From Novosphingobium sp. Chol11 (GTDB lineage: Bacteria > Pseudomonadota > Alphaproteobacteria > Sphingomonadales > Sphingomonadaceae), in the NCBI RefSeq assembly GCF_900218065.1, contig NZ_OBMU01000001.1, positions 1,879,298 to 1,943,297 on the forward strand: a DNA stretch of 64,000 bases. Direction: 5' to 3'. The position numbers were made by a program, and so were the translations under genes. The notes beneath the pieces were generated by a model that was not told where the DNA came from, ran no database searches, and saw only the letters and a list, made by a program, of their open reading frames with translations. Of this stretch, positions 28,201-37,441 are shown piece after piece (the stretch's first letter is position 1; the number at the start of each line of letters is the position of its first letter).

Positions 28201-29319
28201 GTCCGGCAAGGCAACCGCAGCATCGACCTTCTGGGCCAGTTCGTGCTCGGAAGCGGAGCCAGCGGGCAGGTTGCGCAGACGGTCGATTATCTGAACGGCC
28301 TGCTGATCGCTGGCACCCCCACCAGCGGCATCCTAGCCGCCGCGCCATCCCTGCTGCTGGCCGACGGTTCGGTCAATCAGGCCGCGGTCGCACGCCTCAA
28401 TGGCGAAGCCTATGCCTCCGCCTCACAGATCGGGATCGAAAATGGCCTCGCCATCGCGGCGGCGCTCCGCACTGCCTCGGCCAGCATGCAGGGGGATGAG
28501 GCGGGCCTCTTCACCTTCGGCCAGGCGCTGGGAGGCTGGCGTCGCCTGGCCGGCGAGGCATCGCTTGGCACATCGCGCGCCAATGTCTCCACCTATGGCG
28601 CGCTCGGGGGGATCGGTTTTGGCAATGAGGACGCCTCGCTTGGCGCCTATGTCGGCTATATCGACGCACGGCAGCAGATCGGCGCGCTTGCGGCCCAGAC
28701 GGAGGCTGATGGCATGCTGGCGGGCGTCATCGCGCAGGGTGCCGCAGCCGGTTTCCAGATCGCCGCATCCTTGAGCTATGACGCGAGCAAGGCTGACACC
28801 GATCGCACCCTTTTCGGCGGCGGCAAGGTCAGCAGCCACTATCGCCTGCGCAGCTGGACGGCTGACCTGTCCCTCGGCCATGCCTTCGCCTTGGATCAGA
28901 ATTGGACCATCGCGCCCGAGATCGGCGTCACCCACATCTCCTCCCGCCGCGGTGGCGCGAACGAGAGCGGAGACGCAGTCTGGGCTATCGACGTCGAAGC
29001 ACGCCGCACCAAAGCGACCTTCCTGCGCGGTGCGCTGGAACTGCGTGGTTCGGTCGACGCCCAGATCAGCCCTTGGATTTCCGCTGGGGTGCTGCATCAG
29101 CTAAGCGGAAGGAAGACCTTTGCCACTGCCGCCTATACAGGCGTATCCAATGGCCTGACTGTCGCAGGCGTCGACCGCAGCGAAACTCTCGCAACGATCG
29201 GCGCGGGGGCGAGCTTGCGTGTTTCGGCTGCCGCCAACCTTTTTGTCGGTGCCAGCAGTGAATTTGGGGCTGAGAGCAGCAGGCAGAACGCGACAGTGGG
29301 ATACAGGCTTCGCTTCTAG
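25215..29319 (+). pseudogene. Autotransporter adhesin lacking its signal peptide
   Basis: About 1,365 residues. The passenger is full of degenerate NSGTI-type repeats (for example NAGTINGNV, NSGTIDG, YGTINGNVYLGDGNDRF), the beta-helix pattern of type Va autotransporters. From about residue 1,120 a C-terminal translocator barrel follows (LGGWRRLAGEASLG to the final GYRLRF, with the terminal Phe needed for outer-membrane insertion). The 5' end is missing: before about 25215 the DNA is antisense TraA, the only in-frame start there is a TTG at 25192, and no signal peptide exists. The remaining frame is fully open, so the break may be recent. Not expected to be exported as it stands. Confidence 0.82.
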
Positions 29320-29515
29320 AGCGCGTAAGCGCAATTGCTAGACATCAACAACAGAGGGGCGGCGACAATTCATCAAATACCAGGGTGTGGAAGTGCGCCA
29401 TAGCTTGCAGCAATACTGAGGTTGGGCCAGATAGTTCGTGTATCCGAGCGCTTCGCGGGACTGCGTTTTGGTGTTGACGTATGCCGTGTAATAATGGCAG
29501 GGGCTGGACCTGCGG

Positions 29516-29589
29516 GCGGGTATAGCTCAATGGTAGAGCACTAGCCTTCCAAGCTTGTGATGCGGGTTCGATCCCCGCTACCCGCTCCA
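29516..29589 (+). tRNA. tRNA-Gly(TCC)
   Basis: The acceptor GCGGGTA pairs with TACCCGC, then T and an encoded CCA. D-arm GCTC/GAGC, T-arm GCGGG/CCCGC and anticodon loop CTTCCAA (anticodon TCC) are clear. The anticodon stem CTAGC/GCTTG has one T-T mismatch at its second pair. Lies inside the island between the autotransporter and two small genes. Whether it replaces or adds to a chromosomal copy cannot be seen here. Confidence 0.9.
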
Positions 29590-29746
29590 GCACTTCCGCC
29601 AATCATAGCGATTTGGTCTCAGCGCGTTTGTTTCAGATGAGCACAGGACAAGCACGCCGATCTTGTGGATCTACTTCCCCACCAACGAGCCTGCTACCTA
29701 TCTGAGAGAACGGAACTCCTACGTCCCCCGCTTGGTCTTGCGCACT

Positions 29747-29839
29747 CTAGCTCATCGCGCCAAGAATCATAATAGCCGCGACGACTCCCAAGGCGAACGC
29801 CAGAAACTTGAAATCTGGCCTATACGGACCTTGGCCCAT
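29747..29839 (-). CDS. 30-residue single-helix membrane peptide
   Basis: A short open frame starting in a TGATG overlap with the preceding gene (shared base 29839). The peptide begins MGQGPYRPDFKF and continues with one hydrophobic helix, LAFALGVVAAIMILGAMS. The coupling to the upstream gene and the clean helix argue that it is real. Function unknown. The stretch 29590-29746 downstream shows no other gene. Confidence 0.5.
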   Translation of the reverse strand: MGQGPYRPDFKFLAFALGVVAAIMILGAMS

Positions 29840-30111
29840 CATCGCCCTTCATCCCGTAGCACATCGATAATCAGCCGCCAAACATTTGCCGCGTCGTCCT
29901 CGGTTGCCATTTCTGTCCCGCCCGCGTTCATAGCGCGCAGAATTTCAGCCCCGCCTTCCTTCATCATCCTGCTCGGCTCCTGGAGGGCGTCAGCCACCGT
30001 GATCGCCTGCAGCAGATAGCTCTGCCACATCGGTGCGCCCTCGAACTTTATGTTCTCGGGGCGCCCCTCTAGTTTGCAGAGGGCGCGGGCTGCTCGTTCG
30101 ATCGGTCTCAT
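29839..30111 (-). CDS. Small hypothetical protein (90 residues)
   Basis: Not recognised with certainty. From the ATG at 30111 it reads MRPIERAARALCKLEG, then MWQSYLLQAITVADAL, and ends VWRLIIDVLRDEGR; it looks helical and soluble. The open frame runs back to 30204, but the part before MRPIERA has no clear start signal. Overlaps the 30-residue membrane peptide gene by one base, so the two form a minimal operon. I have a weak impression of similar small proteins in sphingomonad accessory regions, but no function. Confidence 0.5.
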   Translation of the reverse strand: MRPIERAARALCKLEGRPENIKFEGAPMWQSYLLQAITVADALQEPSRMMKEGGAEILRAMNAGGTEMATEDDAANVWRLIIDVLRDEGR

Positions 30112-30548
30112 AGTTGAAGGGTCGCGCCTGCAAGCGAGCCAGTCAAGGTCGCCAGGAAGTAGCTCGCTCGAAAAGCGGGCAAGCAGCGGCACAATGCTGC
30201 GCACGCGTCATCTATCTGAACATCACGTGCGCGGCATTCACGTTCATTTCGTCGCACGTGCGATTTCTGCCAGCCGCCCAGAGACGCGCCGCGTGAAAGC
30301 GTTCTCTGGGCCGCTTCGTAAGCTCACAGCCCCTCCGACGTCCTGTTAGAGGTCAGGTGTCCACATGTATTCCTGCGGCTGTAGGCGAAAGATCGAGGGG
30401 TCTGCATGAATTACGATACGCCCGTTCCCCCAGGGAGATGACCCTGAGTGCGGACGACGGCCCAGACTGTGGCCGGTTGACGCGATAGCTTGCGAAGCTG
30501 CCCGGTCTAATCTAGGCACGACGCCGCGCAACGATGCGTCATCTCACA
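30112..30548. other. Upstream region of the capsule locus
   Basis: No gene supported. It should contain the promoter of the export and heptose operon. A dyad, AGCTT-GCG-AAGCT, lies at 30487-30499, and TTGACG at 30477-30482 could be a -35 box, but no well-spaced -10 follows. Confidence 0.4.
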
Positions 30549-31805
30549 ATGACCGATGAACTGGATTCTTTCGTGACTCTGAAAAACACTGCGCCCGCCA
30601 TTTTCTCGCATTACTCTCATTTTTCCAGATCATTCCGTCTGGCGAGCGCTGTCACGGCCATTTGCACCATGTCGGCATGCACCAACTTCAACGGTGCTGA
30701 TGGCCCATCCACGCGCGCGATCAACAATGTCGACAGGGCAACCCATGCACACGCCGATCTCGGCATTCAAATGATCGACATGACCAGCGAGGTTGCGCGA
30801 CAAGTGGCTGCGGCTGGGGAAGACACTACTTTTGAGGAAACATTCGGAAATGGATCGCCCGTGGGTACGGTTATCGGACGTGGCGATGTGGTGAATGTTT
30901 CGATCTGGGAAGCGCCGCCGGCCACACTTTTCGGTTCCAGCCGACCGACGATTGCAGCCTTAGCGTCTTCCTCGCCCGATACGTCACAATCCTTCGACCT
31001 TTCTGACCAGATGGTCGATCTTGACGGTCGGATCGAGGTTCCGTTCGCCGGGTCAATCATAGCCGCCGGACGCACGCCCAACAAGGTTGCAGCCGAAATC
31101 GTGTCCCGCTTGGCCGGCAAGGCGCACAAACCACAAGTCATCGTCCGCATTACGCGTAATTCCGCTGCGACCGCGACCATCGTAGGTGATGTGAATCAAA
31201 GCATGCGCCTACCGCTGTCCGCCCATGGCGAACGCATCCTCGATGCTCTGGCTTCCGCAGGGGGCACGAAGCAACCGACAAGCAAGATCACCCTGCGATT
31301 GTCGCGCGGCGACAGTAATGACTCTATGGCGCTTGACGATGTCATCCGCGACCCACGCCAGAACATCATCCTTCAGCCAGGCGATGTTATCACCGCCATG
31401 TATCAGCCGTTCAGCTTCACGGCGCTGGGTGCAACGGGCCGCAATGAGGAAATCGCCATCGAGGCGCAAGGCATCACCCTGTCTCAGGCGCTGGGTCGCA
31501 TCGGTGGATTGCAGGACCAGCGCGCTAATCCGCAGGGCGTCTTCATATTCCGTTATGAAGATCGGAAGGCCTTGACCCCCGACGCCGCTCAAAATGCGCC
31601 TCAGACTGCGAACGGTAAGGTACCTGTCATTTATAAAGTGAATCTGCGTGATCCGGCTTCATTTTTTATCGCACAAAATTTCGCGATAAAGGATAAGGAC
31701 CTTCTGTATGTCACAAATGCTCCGATCGCGGACCTACAGAAATTCACTGCCCTACTGTCCTCGATTATCTTCCCTGCCGTAAGTGTCGGCACTCTAACCC
31801 GATAA
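30549..31805 (+). CDS. Outer-membrane polysaccharide export lipoprotein (OPX; KpsD/CtrA/Wza class)
   Basis: Forms the outer-membrane end of a capsule exporter. The 418-residue protein has a long N-terminal region ending in a lipobox-like TMSAC (Cys44). The Poly_export domain follows (VIGRGDVVNVSIWEAP, then VDLDGRIEVPFAGSI and GRTPNKVAAEI), then SLBB-type repeats (ATIVGDVNQ, FTALGATGRNEE). The ATG at 30549 is preferred; 30534 is also in frame. First gene of the capsule-like locus; its inner-membrane partners KpsE/M/T follow at 40.2-42.8 kb. Confidence 0.88.
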   Translation: MTDELDSFVTLKNTAPAIFSHYSHFSRSFRLASAVTAICTMSACTNFNGADGPSTRAINNVDRATHAHADLGIQMIDMTSEVARQVAAAGEDTTFEETFGNGSPVGTVIGRGDVVNVSIWEAPPATLFGSSRPTIAALASSSPDTSQSFDLSDQMVDLDGRIEVPFAGSIIAAGRTPNKVAAEIVSRLAGKAHKPQVIVRITRNSAATATIVGDVNQSMRLPLSAHGERILDALASAGGTKQPTSKITLRLSRGDSNDSMALDDVIRDPRQNIILQPGDVITAMYQPFSFTALGATGRNEEIAIEAQGITLSQALGRIGGLQDQRANPQGVFIFRYEDRKALTPDAAQNAPQTANGKVPVIYKVNLRDPASFFIAQNFAIKDKDLLYVTNAPIADLQKFTALLSSIIFPAVSVGTLTR

Positions 31806-31868
31806 AGCAATGCAAATCGCGTTGTGTCTTTCCACCGCAAAGACTCTCCGGTCAAGAGATTGAGCAGA

Positions 31869-33161
31869 ATGACTTCCACCTTAACAGAAACCAGCTTATT
31901 CTCTTCTGCCCCTTCCCCTATTTCCCTGCCGTGCACATCACAACAGCTTGTCATTCTGGTGGGAGGGAAGGGAACCCGGCTCGGTTCCCTTACACAGAAT
32001 ACGCCCAAGCCGCTAATGCCGATCGATGAACATCGAGTGTTTCTCGACTTTCTGCTGCATGGTGTGCTGCGACAGGGTTTCCGCCATGTCCTTTTGATTG
32101 CCGGCCATCTTGGCGATCAGGTTGCCCACCGCTATGCGTACCGTCGCATCTTGGGCGCAGACATCGACGTGATGATCGAGCCGGAGCCGATGGGTACGGC
32201 AGGTGCGTTGGCGTTCGCAAAACAGGCGCTCGCGGACCGCTTCATCCTGATGAACGGCGACACGATCTTCGACACGAATATCCGTGCGGTCGATGCTTTG
32301 TTGTCGAACACGCCTGATGCGGTCTGCTCGATGGGGCTGCGCGAGATAGAGGATGTCAGCCGATATGGCGCGGTCGATATCGATGACGACGGCCTTGTGC
32401 TCCGCTTTCAGGAAAAAAATGCGGATGCAGCGCGAAAAAGCGGCGTCATCAACGCAGGGATTTATGCTTTGCGCAGGTCGGTGCTCGATTTAATTCCTGA
32501 TAGGCCAACATCGCTGGAGCAGGATGTGCTGCCCGTGCTGGCCGACCGCGGCCACATCGTGGGCGTCGCCTCCAGTGGATATTTCCTCGACATCGGTCTG
32601 CCTGAGACATTGCAGAAGGCGCAGAAAGAACTGCCCAATCGTCCTCGCCCAGTCATTTTCTTCGACCGGGACGGCGTGCTCAACATCGACCATGGATACA
32701 CCCACTCCCCCGACCAATGGGAGTGGGTGCCGGGCGCGATTGATGCGATCAAGGCCGCTAATGATGCCGGGATCGCGGTGGTCGTCGTGACCAATCAGGC
32801 CGGTGTGGCGCGGGGCTATTATGGCGAACCGGACATCTGGAGCCTTCACCATCATATCCAGCTGCAACTAAACCTGCGCGGCGCGTTCATCGACCAGTTC
32901 TACTACTGCCCAGATCATCCCGACGCAGTAGTGGATTCCTATCGCGCGCCCGCACCGCTGGGCCGTAAGCCATCCCCCGCCATGCTCTTACGCGCTATCA
33001 GGCAACTCCGACTGGATGCCAACAGAGCCATTTTCGTCGGAGACCAGCAGAGCGATATGGATGCCGCAGCGGCAATAGGCATCCCCGGCCTACTTTTTCA
33101 GGGCGGCCGACTGGACAATTTTCTTTTCAGCAGCCCCGCATGGGCCAGCCTGATTTTCTAA
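31869..33161 (+). CDS. Heptose-1-phosphate guanylyltransferase fused to heptose-bisphosphate phosphatase (HddC-GmhB)
   Basis: A 430-residue two-domain protein. Residues 26-245 form a sugar-phosphate nucleotidyltransferase (LVGGKGTRLGSL, TPKPLMPI, LMNGDTIFDTN). Residues 260-430 form a HAD phosphatase of the GmhB type: FFDRDGVLNID with Asp266 and Asp268, VVTNQAGVARG, a Cys/His cluster YYCPDHPD, and RKPSPAMLL. Together these carry the last two steps to GDP-D-glycero-D-manno-heptose: 7-dephosphorylation of the 1,7-bisphosphate and GMP transfer. In most species these are separate genes. The first residues are variable; an upstream start at 31824 is possible. Confidence 0.82.
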   Translation: MTSTLTETSLFSSAPSPISLPCTSQQLVILVGGKGTRLGSLTQNTPKPLMPIDEHRVFLDFLLHGVLRQGFRHVLLIAGHLGDQVAHRYAYRRILGADIDVMIEPEPMGTAGALAFAKQALADRFILMNGDTIFDTNIRAVDALLSNTPDAVCSMGLREIEDVSRYGAVDIDDDGLVLRFQEKNADAARKSGVINAGIYALRRSVLDLIPDRPTSLEQDVLPVLADRGHIVGVASSGYFLDIGLPETLQKAQKELPNRPRPVIFFDRDGVLNIDHGYTHSPDQWEWVPGAIDAIKAANDAGIAVVVVTNQAGVARGYYGEPDIWSLHHHIQLQLNLRGAFIDQFYYCPDHPDAVVDSYRAPAPLGRKPSPAMLLRAIRQLRLDANRAIFVGDQQSDMDAAAAIGIPGLLFQGGRLDNFLFSSPAWASLIF

Positions 33162-33201
33162 CTCACCACCCACTGCAGCCAAGTTTGCCAGGAGGTTACC
33201 T

Positions 33202-34362
33202 TTGCCTGCCTTCAATACGAAAGTACCTGAAATTCGGACCATTGGGGATGCCCAGCATCACGCCAAAGACTGGCTATTCAATCATGCCGCGCCGCTATGG
33301 GGAACGGTCGGCGTCTGCTCCGACGGACAATTTGCGGAACGCCTAACCTTGTCAGGCGAGTTTGTCGATATGCCGCGCCGAACGATGGTCCAAGCTCGGC
33401 AAATCTATAGCTTCATTGCTGCAGGCGAACTGGGATGGGCCGGCCCGTGGAAAGTGCTGGTAGAAAAAGCGATGACTTTGCTGCTCGAACGCGGACTTCA
33501 GGACGGCAGCCTGTTCGTCCACCAGTTTGACGAAACAGGTAATGTAATTGATCCGCGCCTTGACTTGTACGATCATGCCTTTGGCTTGTTCGCGCTCGCA
33601 CATGCAGGCCGTGCCCTGGGTCGTCCGGACTATTTCGCTATCGCGAACAAGGTTATGGACCGGATGGACACCGAATGGCGCCGCCCAGAAGGCGGATTCT
33701 GGGAAGGTCAGATCACCCCCTGCCCGCCCTACCGCCAGAACCCGCATATGCATATGTTCGAAGCCGCCTATGCGCTTCATGAAGCGACGGGCGGCGAACG
33801 TTGGCAGACGTTGATGCGCGACCTGTTGAGCCTATTCCAAAGCAAATTCCAGAACGCGCGGACCGGCGCAGTTACGGAATATTTCGACATCAACTGGGAC
33901 GCTCTGGAGGATTCTACCGGCTCCATCGTCGAACCGGGTCATTGCATGGAATGGGCATGGCTTTTTGAAACCGCGTTCAGCGACCTGTCCGGGGTTCCAG
34001 TCGCGACCAAGCTGACCAATTTCGCTCGCGGGTACGGCATCTGCCCGGATCGGGGCGTAGCAATCAACGAAGTCTCGCTCGACGGGTCAATCATCGACGG
34101 TAATGCCCGCCTATGGCCGCAGACCGAACGATTGAAGGCTGCGGTTGCCCGTTATCGCCGTTTGAAAACGGAGGAGGAAGCCGAGGAGGTGGTCGCCGCC
34201 TATCGTGGTCTGGTGCCCTATTTCCAGACGCCGTGCCCGGGCACTTGGTATGACCGTTGGATGGCCGACGGCAGCTGGATGCAGCAAGATGCGCCCGCCA
34301 GTTCCTTCTATCACATTACCTGCGGGCTGAAGGAACTCATGTCCTGCTCCTCTGAACTATAA
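33202..34362 (+). CDS. AGE-family sugar epimerase/isomerase
   Basis: A 386-residue (alpha/alpha)6-barrel protein of the N-acylglucosamine 2-epimerase/mannose isomerase family. Family hallmarks are RTMVQARQIYSF, the central HMHMFEAAYAL and a conserved EPGHCMEWAWLF with catalytic-type His residues. The start is a TTG at 33202, six bases after AGGAGG. It sits between the HddC-GmhB fusion and HddA, exactly where a sedoheptulose-7-phosphate isomerase (GmhA) is expected but missing. A role as that isomerase is an attractive guess; mannose or mannose-6-phosphate isomerisation is the alternative. Confidence 0.8.
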   Translation: MPAFNTKVPEIRTIGDAQHHAKDWLFNHAAPLWGTVGVCSDGQFAERLTLSGEFVDMPRRTMVQARQIYSFIAAGELGWAGPWKVLVEKAMTLLLERGLQDGSLFVHQFDETGNVIDPRLDLYDHAFGLFALAHAGRALGRPDYFAIANKVMDRMDTEWRRPEGGFWEGQITPCPPYRQNPHMHMFEAAYALHEATGGERWQTLMRDLLSLFQSKFQNARTGAVTEYFDINWDALEDSTGSIVEPGHCMEWAWLFETAFSDLSGVPVATKLTNFARGYGICPDRGVAINEVSLDGSIIDGNARLWPQTERLKAAVARYRRLKTEEEAEEVVAAYRGLVPYFQTPCPGTWYDRWMADGSWMQQDAPASSFYHITCGLKELMSCSSEL

Positions 34363-34379
34363 GCAAAAAGAGATAGCTC

Positions 34380-35414
34380 ATGATCATCGTTCGTTCCCCC
34401 ATGCGCGTTTCTTTTTTCGGAGGCGGCACCGATCACCCAACATGGTTCCGCACTGGCGAGTCGGCGTCGGTTCTTTCAACTACGATCGACAAGTACCTCT
34501 ATGTTACGCTGCGCAAGCTGCCCAGGGTGTTCGACTTCAACTACCGTGTATCCTGGCGGATTATCGAGGAAACGAGGTCGATTTCCGAAATCCAACATCC
34601 GATTGTTAAGGCCGTTCTGAACAATTACGGTGAAGAGCATAACTGGGGTTACGAAGTCCTGTACAATGCCGACCTTCCGGCCCAGTCGGGCCTCGGGTCG
34701 AGTTCAGCCTTCACTGTTGCGATGCTGAAGGCCTATCTGGGCAATCACGGCAAAATCGGTTCGAAGCATTTCTTCGCGCGCGAAGCCATCCGCATCGAGC
34801 AGGATCTGCTGAAAGAACCAGTCGGATCGCAGGATCAGATCGCGGCGGCCTATGGCGGCTTGAACCAGATCCGTTTCTTCGCCGACAGCAGCTTTTTCGT
34901 CGAACCCGTGCTGATTTCGCCCGAACGCAAGCGCACTCTAAACGAAAATTTGGTGATGTTCTTCACCGGCTTCACCCGTTCAGCAAGCAAGATCGAAGGT
35001 GAGAAAATCAAAGAAATTAACAACAAGACCGAAGAACTGCGTGCCATACACGACATGGTAATCGAAGGTCGCGAAATTCTGGAAGACAGCAGCCGTGACC
35101 TCAATGATTTCGGCTGCCTGTTGCATGAAGCCTGGATGCGCAAGCGTGCGCTGTCCAGCAACGTGTCGAACGGCGCCCTTGACCAAGCCTATGACGCAGC
35201 ACTTGAGGCGGGAGCAATCGGCGGCAAGCTGCTCGGCGCGGGTGGAGGGGGCTTCTTACTCTTCTACGTCGAACCACATAATCGGCAGGCCGTTATTGAC
35301 CGTCTGAAGCCCATGGTCGATATGTCATTCGGCTTTGAAAATAGTGGCGCCTCGGTCGTGCTGTACAATCCCGATCTCGAAACCAACTATGATGCGTCAT
35401 CGCGGCATGCTTAG
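34380..35414 (+). CDS. hddA: D-glycero-D-manno-heptose 7-phosphate kinase (GHMP family)
   Basis: Phosphorylates heptose 7-phosphate at C1 in the GDP-heptose route. The 344-residue GHMP kinase starts IIVRSPMRVSFFGGGTDHP, has the ATP loop LPAQSGLGSSSAFTVA, the segment KEPVGSQDQIAAAYGG and the C-terminal GGKLLGAGGGGFLLFY, all characteristic of HddA/WcbL-like kinases. AAAGAGATA precedes the ATG. It is 17 bases after the AGE gene and in one operon with the fusion enzyme. Confidence 0.88.
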   Translation: MIIVRSPMRVSFFGGGTDHPTWFRTGESASVLSTTIDKYLYVTLRKLPRVFDFNYRVSWRIIEETRSISEIQHPIVKAVLNNYGEEHNWGYEVLYNADLPAQSGLGSSSAFTVAMLKAYLGNHGKIGSKHFFAREAIRIEQDLLKEPVGSQDQIAAAYGGLNQIRFFADSSFFVEPVLISPERKRTLNENLVMFFTGFTRSASKIEGEKIKEINNKTEELRAIHDMVIEGREILEDSSRDLNDFGCLLHEAWMRKRALSSNVSNGALDQAYDAALEAGAIGGKLLGAGGGGFLLFYVEPHNRQAVIDRLKPMVDMSFGFENSGASVVLYNPDLETNYDASSRHA

Positions 35415-35443
35415 CGCATACCTTCAGCCTACAAGGGAAGCCA

Positions 35444-36388
35444 ATGACTGTAATTGAGAAGAAATCCAGAATTCTAGTGACCGGTGGCCGAGGGCTGGTC
35501 GGTCAGGCGCTGCAGACGCGCCTGCAACGTATGGACGTGGAAGTCTTCGCGCCGGGGAGCAACGAATATGACCTAACATCGACCGAACAGGCAGACGCCA
35601 TGTTCGACCGCTTCCGTCCCGACCTCGTGTTTCACATGGCTGCCCGCGTCTATGGCATTATGGGCAACATGAATAACAAGGGATTGTCGATCTATGACAA
35701 TGTCATGATCAACACAAACGTCGTCGAAGGCAGCCGCAAGGTTGGCGTGCGCAAGATCGTTGCCATGGGTTCGGGCTGCGTCTACCCTTACCCGCCACCG
35801 TCTGAACATCTGACAGAAGACATGATCTTTCAGGGTGCGCCACACCATTCAGAAGATTCTTACGCTCATTCCAAGCGCCTGCTCTACTCCATGCTAGAAG
35901 CCTATAAGGCGCAATATGGCATGGATTATGTCTTCGTGATCTCCGGCAATCTATTCGGTCCGCACGACAGTTTCGATATCGAAAACGGCCATGTGACCCC
36001 GTCGCTGGTGCACAAATTCTACATGGCGGCCAAGAATGGTACGAAGATCAAGCCTTGGGGCACCGGGAAGGCCCGCCGCGACTTCACCTTCAGCTCCGAC
36101 GTCGCGGAAGCGCTGGTTACCATGATGGACGGTGGCCAGGGCGCGATGAACATGGGTTCGGGTAATGTGCATGCTATCCGCGAAATCATCGAAGCGCTGG
36201 CGGAGATTTCCGGCATAGGCATGGGCCAGGTCGAATTTGACACTAGCAAGCCGGACGGTCAGGAATACCGCTATTACGACGTAAGCAAACTGTTCGACCT
36301 GGGCTTCCGCCCAAAGGTGAGCCTACACGAAGGACTGAAGAAAACCTATGATTGGTTTTCCCACAACTATCAAAGTGCTCGCAAGTGA
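35444..36388 (+). CDS. GDP-sugar epimerase/reductase (GDP-fucose-synthase-like)
   Basis: A 314-residue SDR of the Fcl/WcaG family. Nucleotide-binding VTGGRGLVGQAL, the Ser and Cys of AMGSGCVYPYP and catalytic YAHSK are present; NMNNKGLSIYDNVMINTNVV matches the family. In GDP-6-deoxy-heptose pathways a protein of this class (DmhB or WcbJ) reduces the 4-keto intermediate. With the dehydratase in the next gene, the pair should produce a GDP-6-deoxy sugar. GDP-L-fucose synthase is the alternative if the substrate is mannose. Confidence 0.82.
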   Translation: MTVIEKKSRILVTGGRGLVGQALQTRLQRMDVEVFAPGSNEYDLTSTEQADAMFDRFRPDLVFHMAARVYGIMGNMNNKGLSIYDNVMINTNVVEGSRKVGVRKIVAMGSGCVYPYPPPSEHLTEDMIFQGAPHHSEDSYAHSKRLLYSMLEAYKAQYGMDYVFVISGNLFGPHDSFDIENGHVTPSLVHKFYMAAKNGTKIKPWGTGKARRDFTFSSDVAEALVTMMDGGQGAMNMGSGNVHAIREIIEALAEISGIGMGQVEFDTSKPDGQEYRYYDVSKLFDLGFRPKVSLHEGLKKTYDWFSHNYQSARK

Positions 36389-36424
36389 TTTCTGACATAC
36401 ATGATTACGGATCAGGAGAATTTC

Positions 36425-37441
36425 GTGTCCACTAAAAAGACATGCCTTATCACCGGTATCACCGGAATGGTTGGCTCTCACCTGCTCGATTTCCTATTGG
36501 CAAACACCGATTGGGAAATATACGGTCTTAGCCGGTGGCGCAGCCCGATGGACAATCTTCAGCACCATATCTCACGGATCAACAACAAGGACCGCGTCCA
36601 ACTAATCCATGGCGATCTGCGCGACAGCCTGTCACTGGATCATGCAGTGCGCCAGGCCAAGCCGGACTATGTCTTCCATCTGGCCGCCCAGAGTTTTCCC
36701 AAGACCAGTTTCGATGCTCCGCTCGAAACCTATGACACGAACATACAGGGCACCGAACGCCTGCTGGCTGCGCTGCGCAAGTACAGCCCCGAAGCGGTGA
36801 TCCACGTCTGCGCTTCGTCGGAAGTGTTCGGCCGCGTACCAAGGGAAAAGCTACCGATCAACGAAGAATGTACGTTCCACCCGGCTTCACCCTATGCAAT
36901 TTCGAAGGTCGGCACCGACCTGATCGGCCGTTACTACGCCGAAGCGTTTGACATGACCGTCATGACCACCCGCATGTTCACGCACACCGGTCCGCGCCGC
37001 GGCGACGTGTTCGCTGAATCGACCTTCGCCAAGCAGATTGCGCTGATCGAACAGAACCGCATCCCGCCGGTGGTTAAGGTCGGCAACCTGGATTCGCTGC
37101 GTACCTGGGCGGACGTTCGTGACGCTGTTCGCGCTTATTACATGATGGTTACGATAAACCCCACCCCGGGTGCCTACTATAATATCGGCGGCACCCACAT
37201 CTGTTCGGTCAAGGACATGCTCGACACGCTGCTGTCTTATTCGACAGTCAAGAACATCCATGTTGAAATGGACCCCGAGCGCCTGCGTCCGATCGACGCC
37301 GACCTTCAGGTTCCCGATACGACCAAGTTCGAAAGTCACACGGGCTGGAAACCAGAAATCTCGTTCGAAACAACCATGCGCGACCTGCTAGATTATTGGC
37401 GCCAGCGCGTATCGACTCAGGGCGACTTCTTGACCCGCTAA
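36425..37441 (+). CDS. GDP-sugar 4,6-dehydratase (GMD/DmhA-like)
   Basis: Predicted to convert GDP-heptose or GDP-mannose to the 4-keto-6-deoxy form. It has ITGITGMVGSHLLDF, HLAAQSFPKTSFDAPLETY, SSEVFGR and catalytic YAISK. The start is a GTG at 36425, six bases after AGGAG (36414-36418); an in-frame ATG at 36401 has no ribosome site. Shorter and more divergent than housekeeping GMD, and preceded by heptose genes, so heptose is the favoured substrate. Confidence 0.82.
   Translation: MSTKKTCLITGITGMVGSHLLDFLLANTDWEIYGLSRWRSPMDNLQHHISRINNKDRVQLIHGDLRDSLSLDHAVRQAKPDYVFHLAAQSFPKTSFDAPLETYDTNIQGTERLLAALRKYSPEAVIHVCASSEVFGRVPREKLPINEECTFHPASPYAISKVGTDLIGRYYAEAFDMTVMTTRMFTHTGPRRGDVFAESTFAKQIALIEQNRIPPVVKVGNLDSLRTWADVRDAVRAYYMMVTINPTPGAYYNIGGTHICSVKDMLDTLLSYSTVKNIHVEMDPERLRPIDADLQVPDTTKFESHTGWKPEISFETTMRDLLDYWRQRVSTQGDFLTR

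Noticed and set aside
29345-29602. Open frame on the minus strand over tRNA-Gly (RVAGIEPASQAW)
   Set aside because: Antisense of the tRNA; no family support beyond this known artefact.
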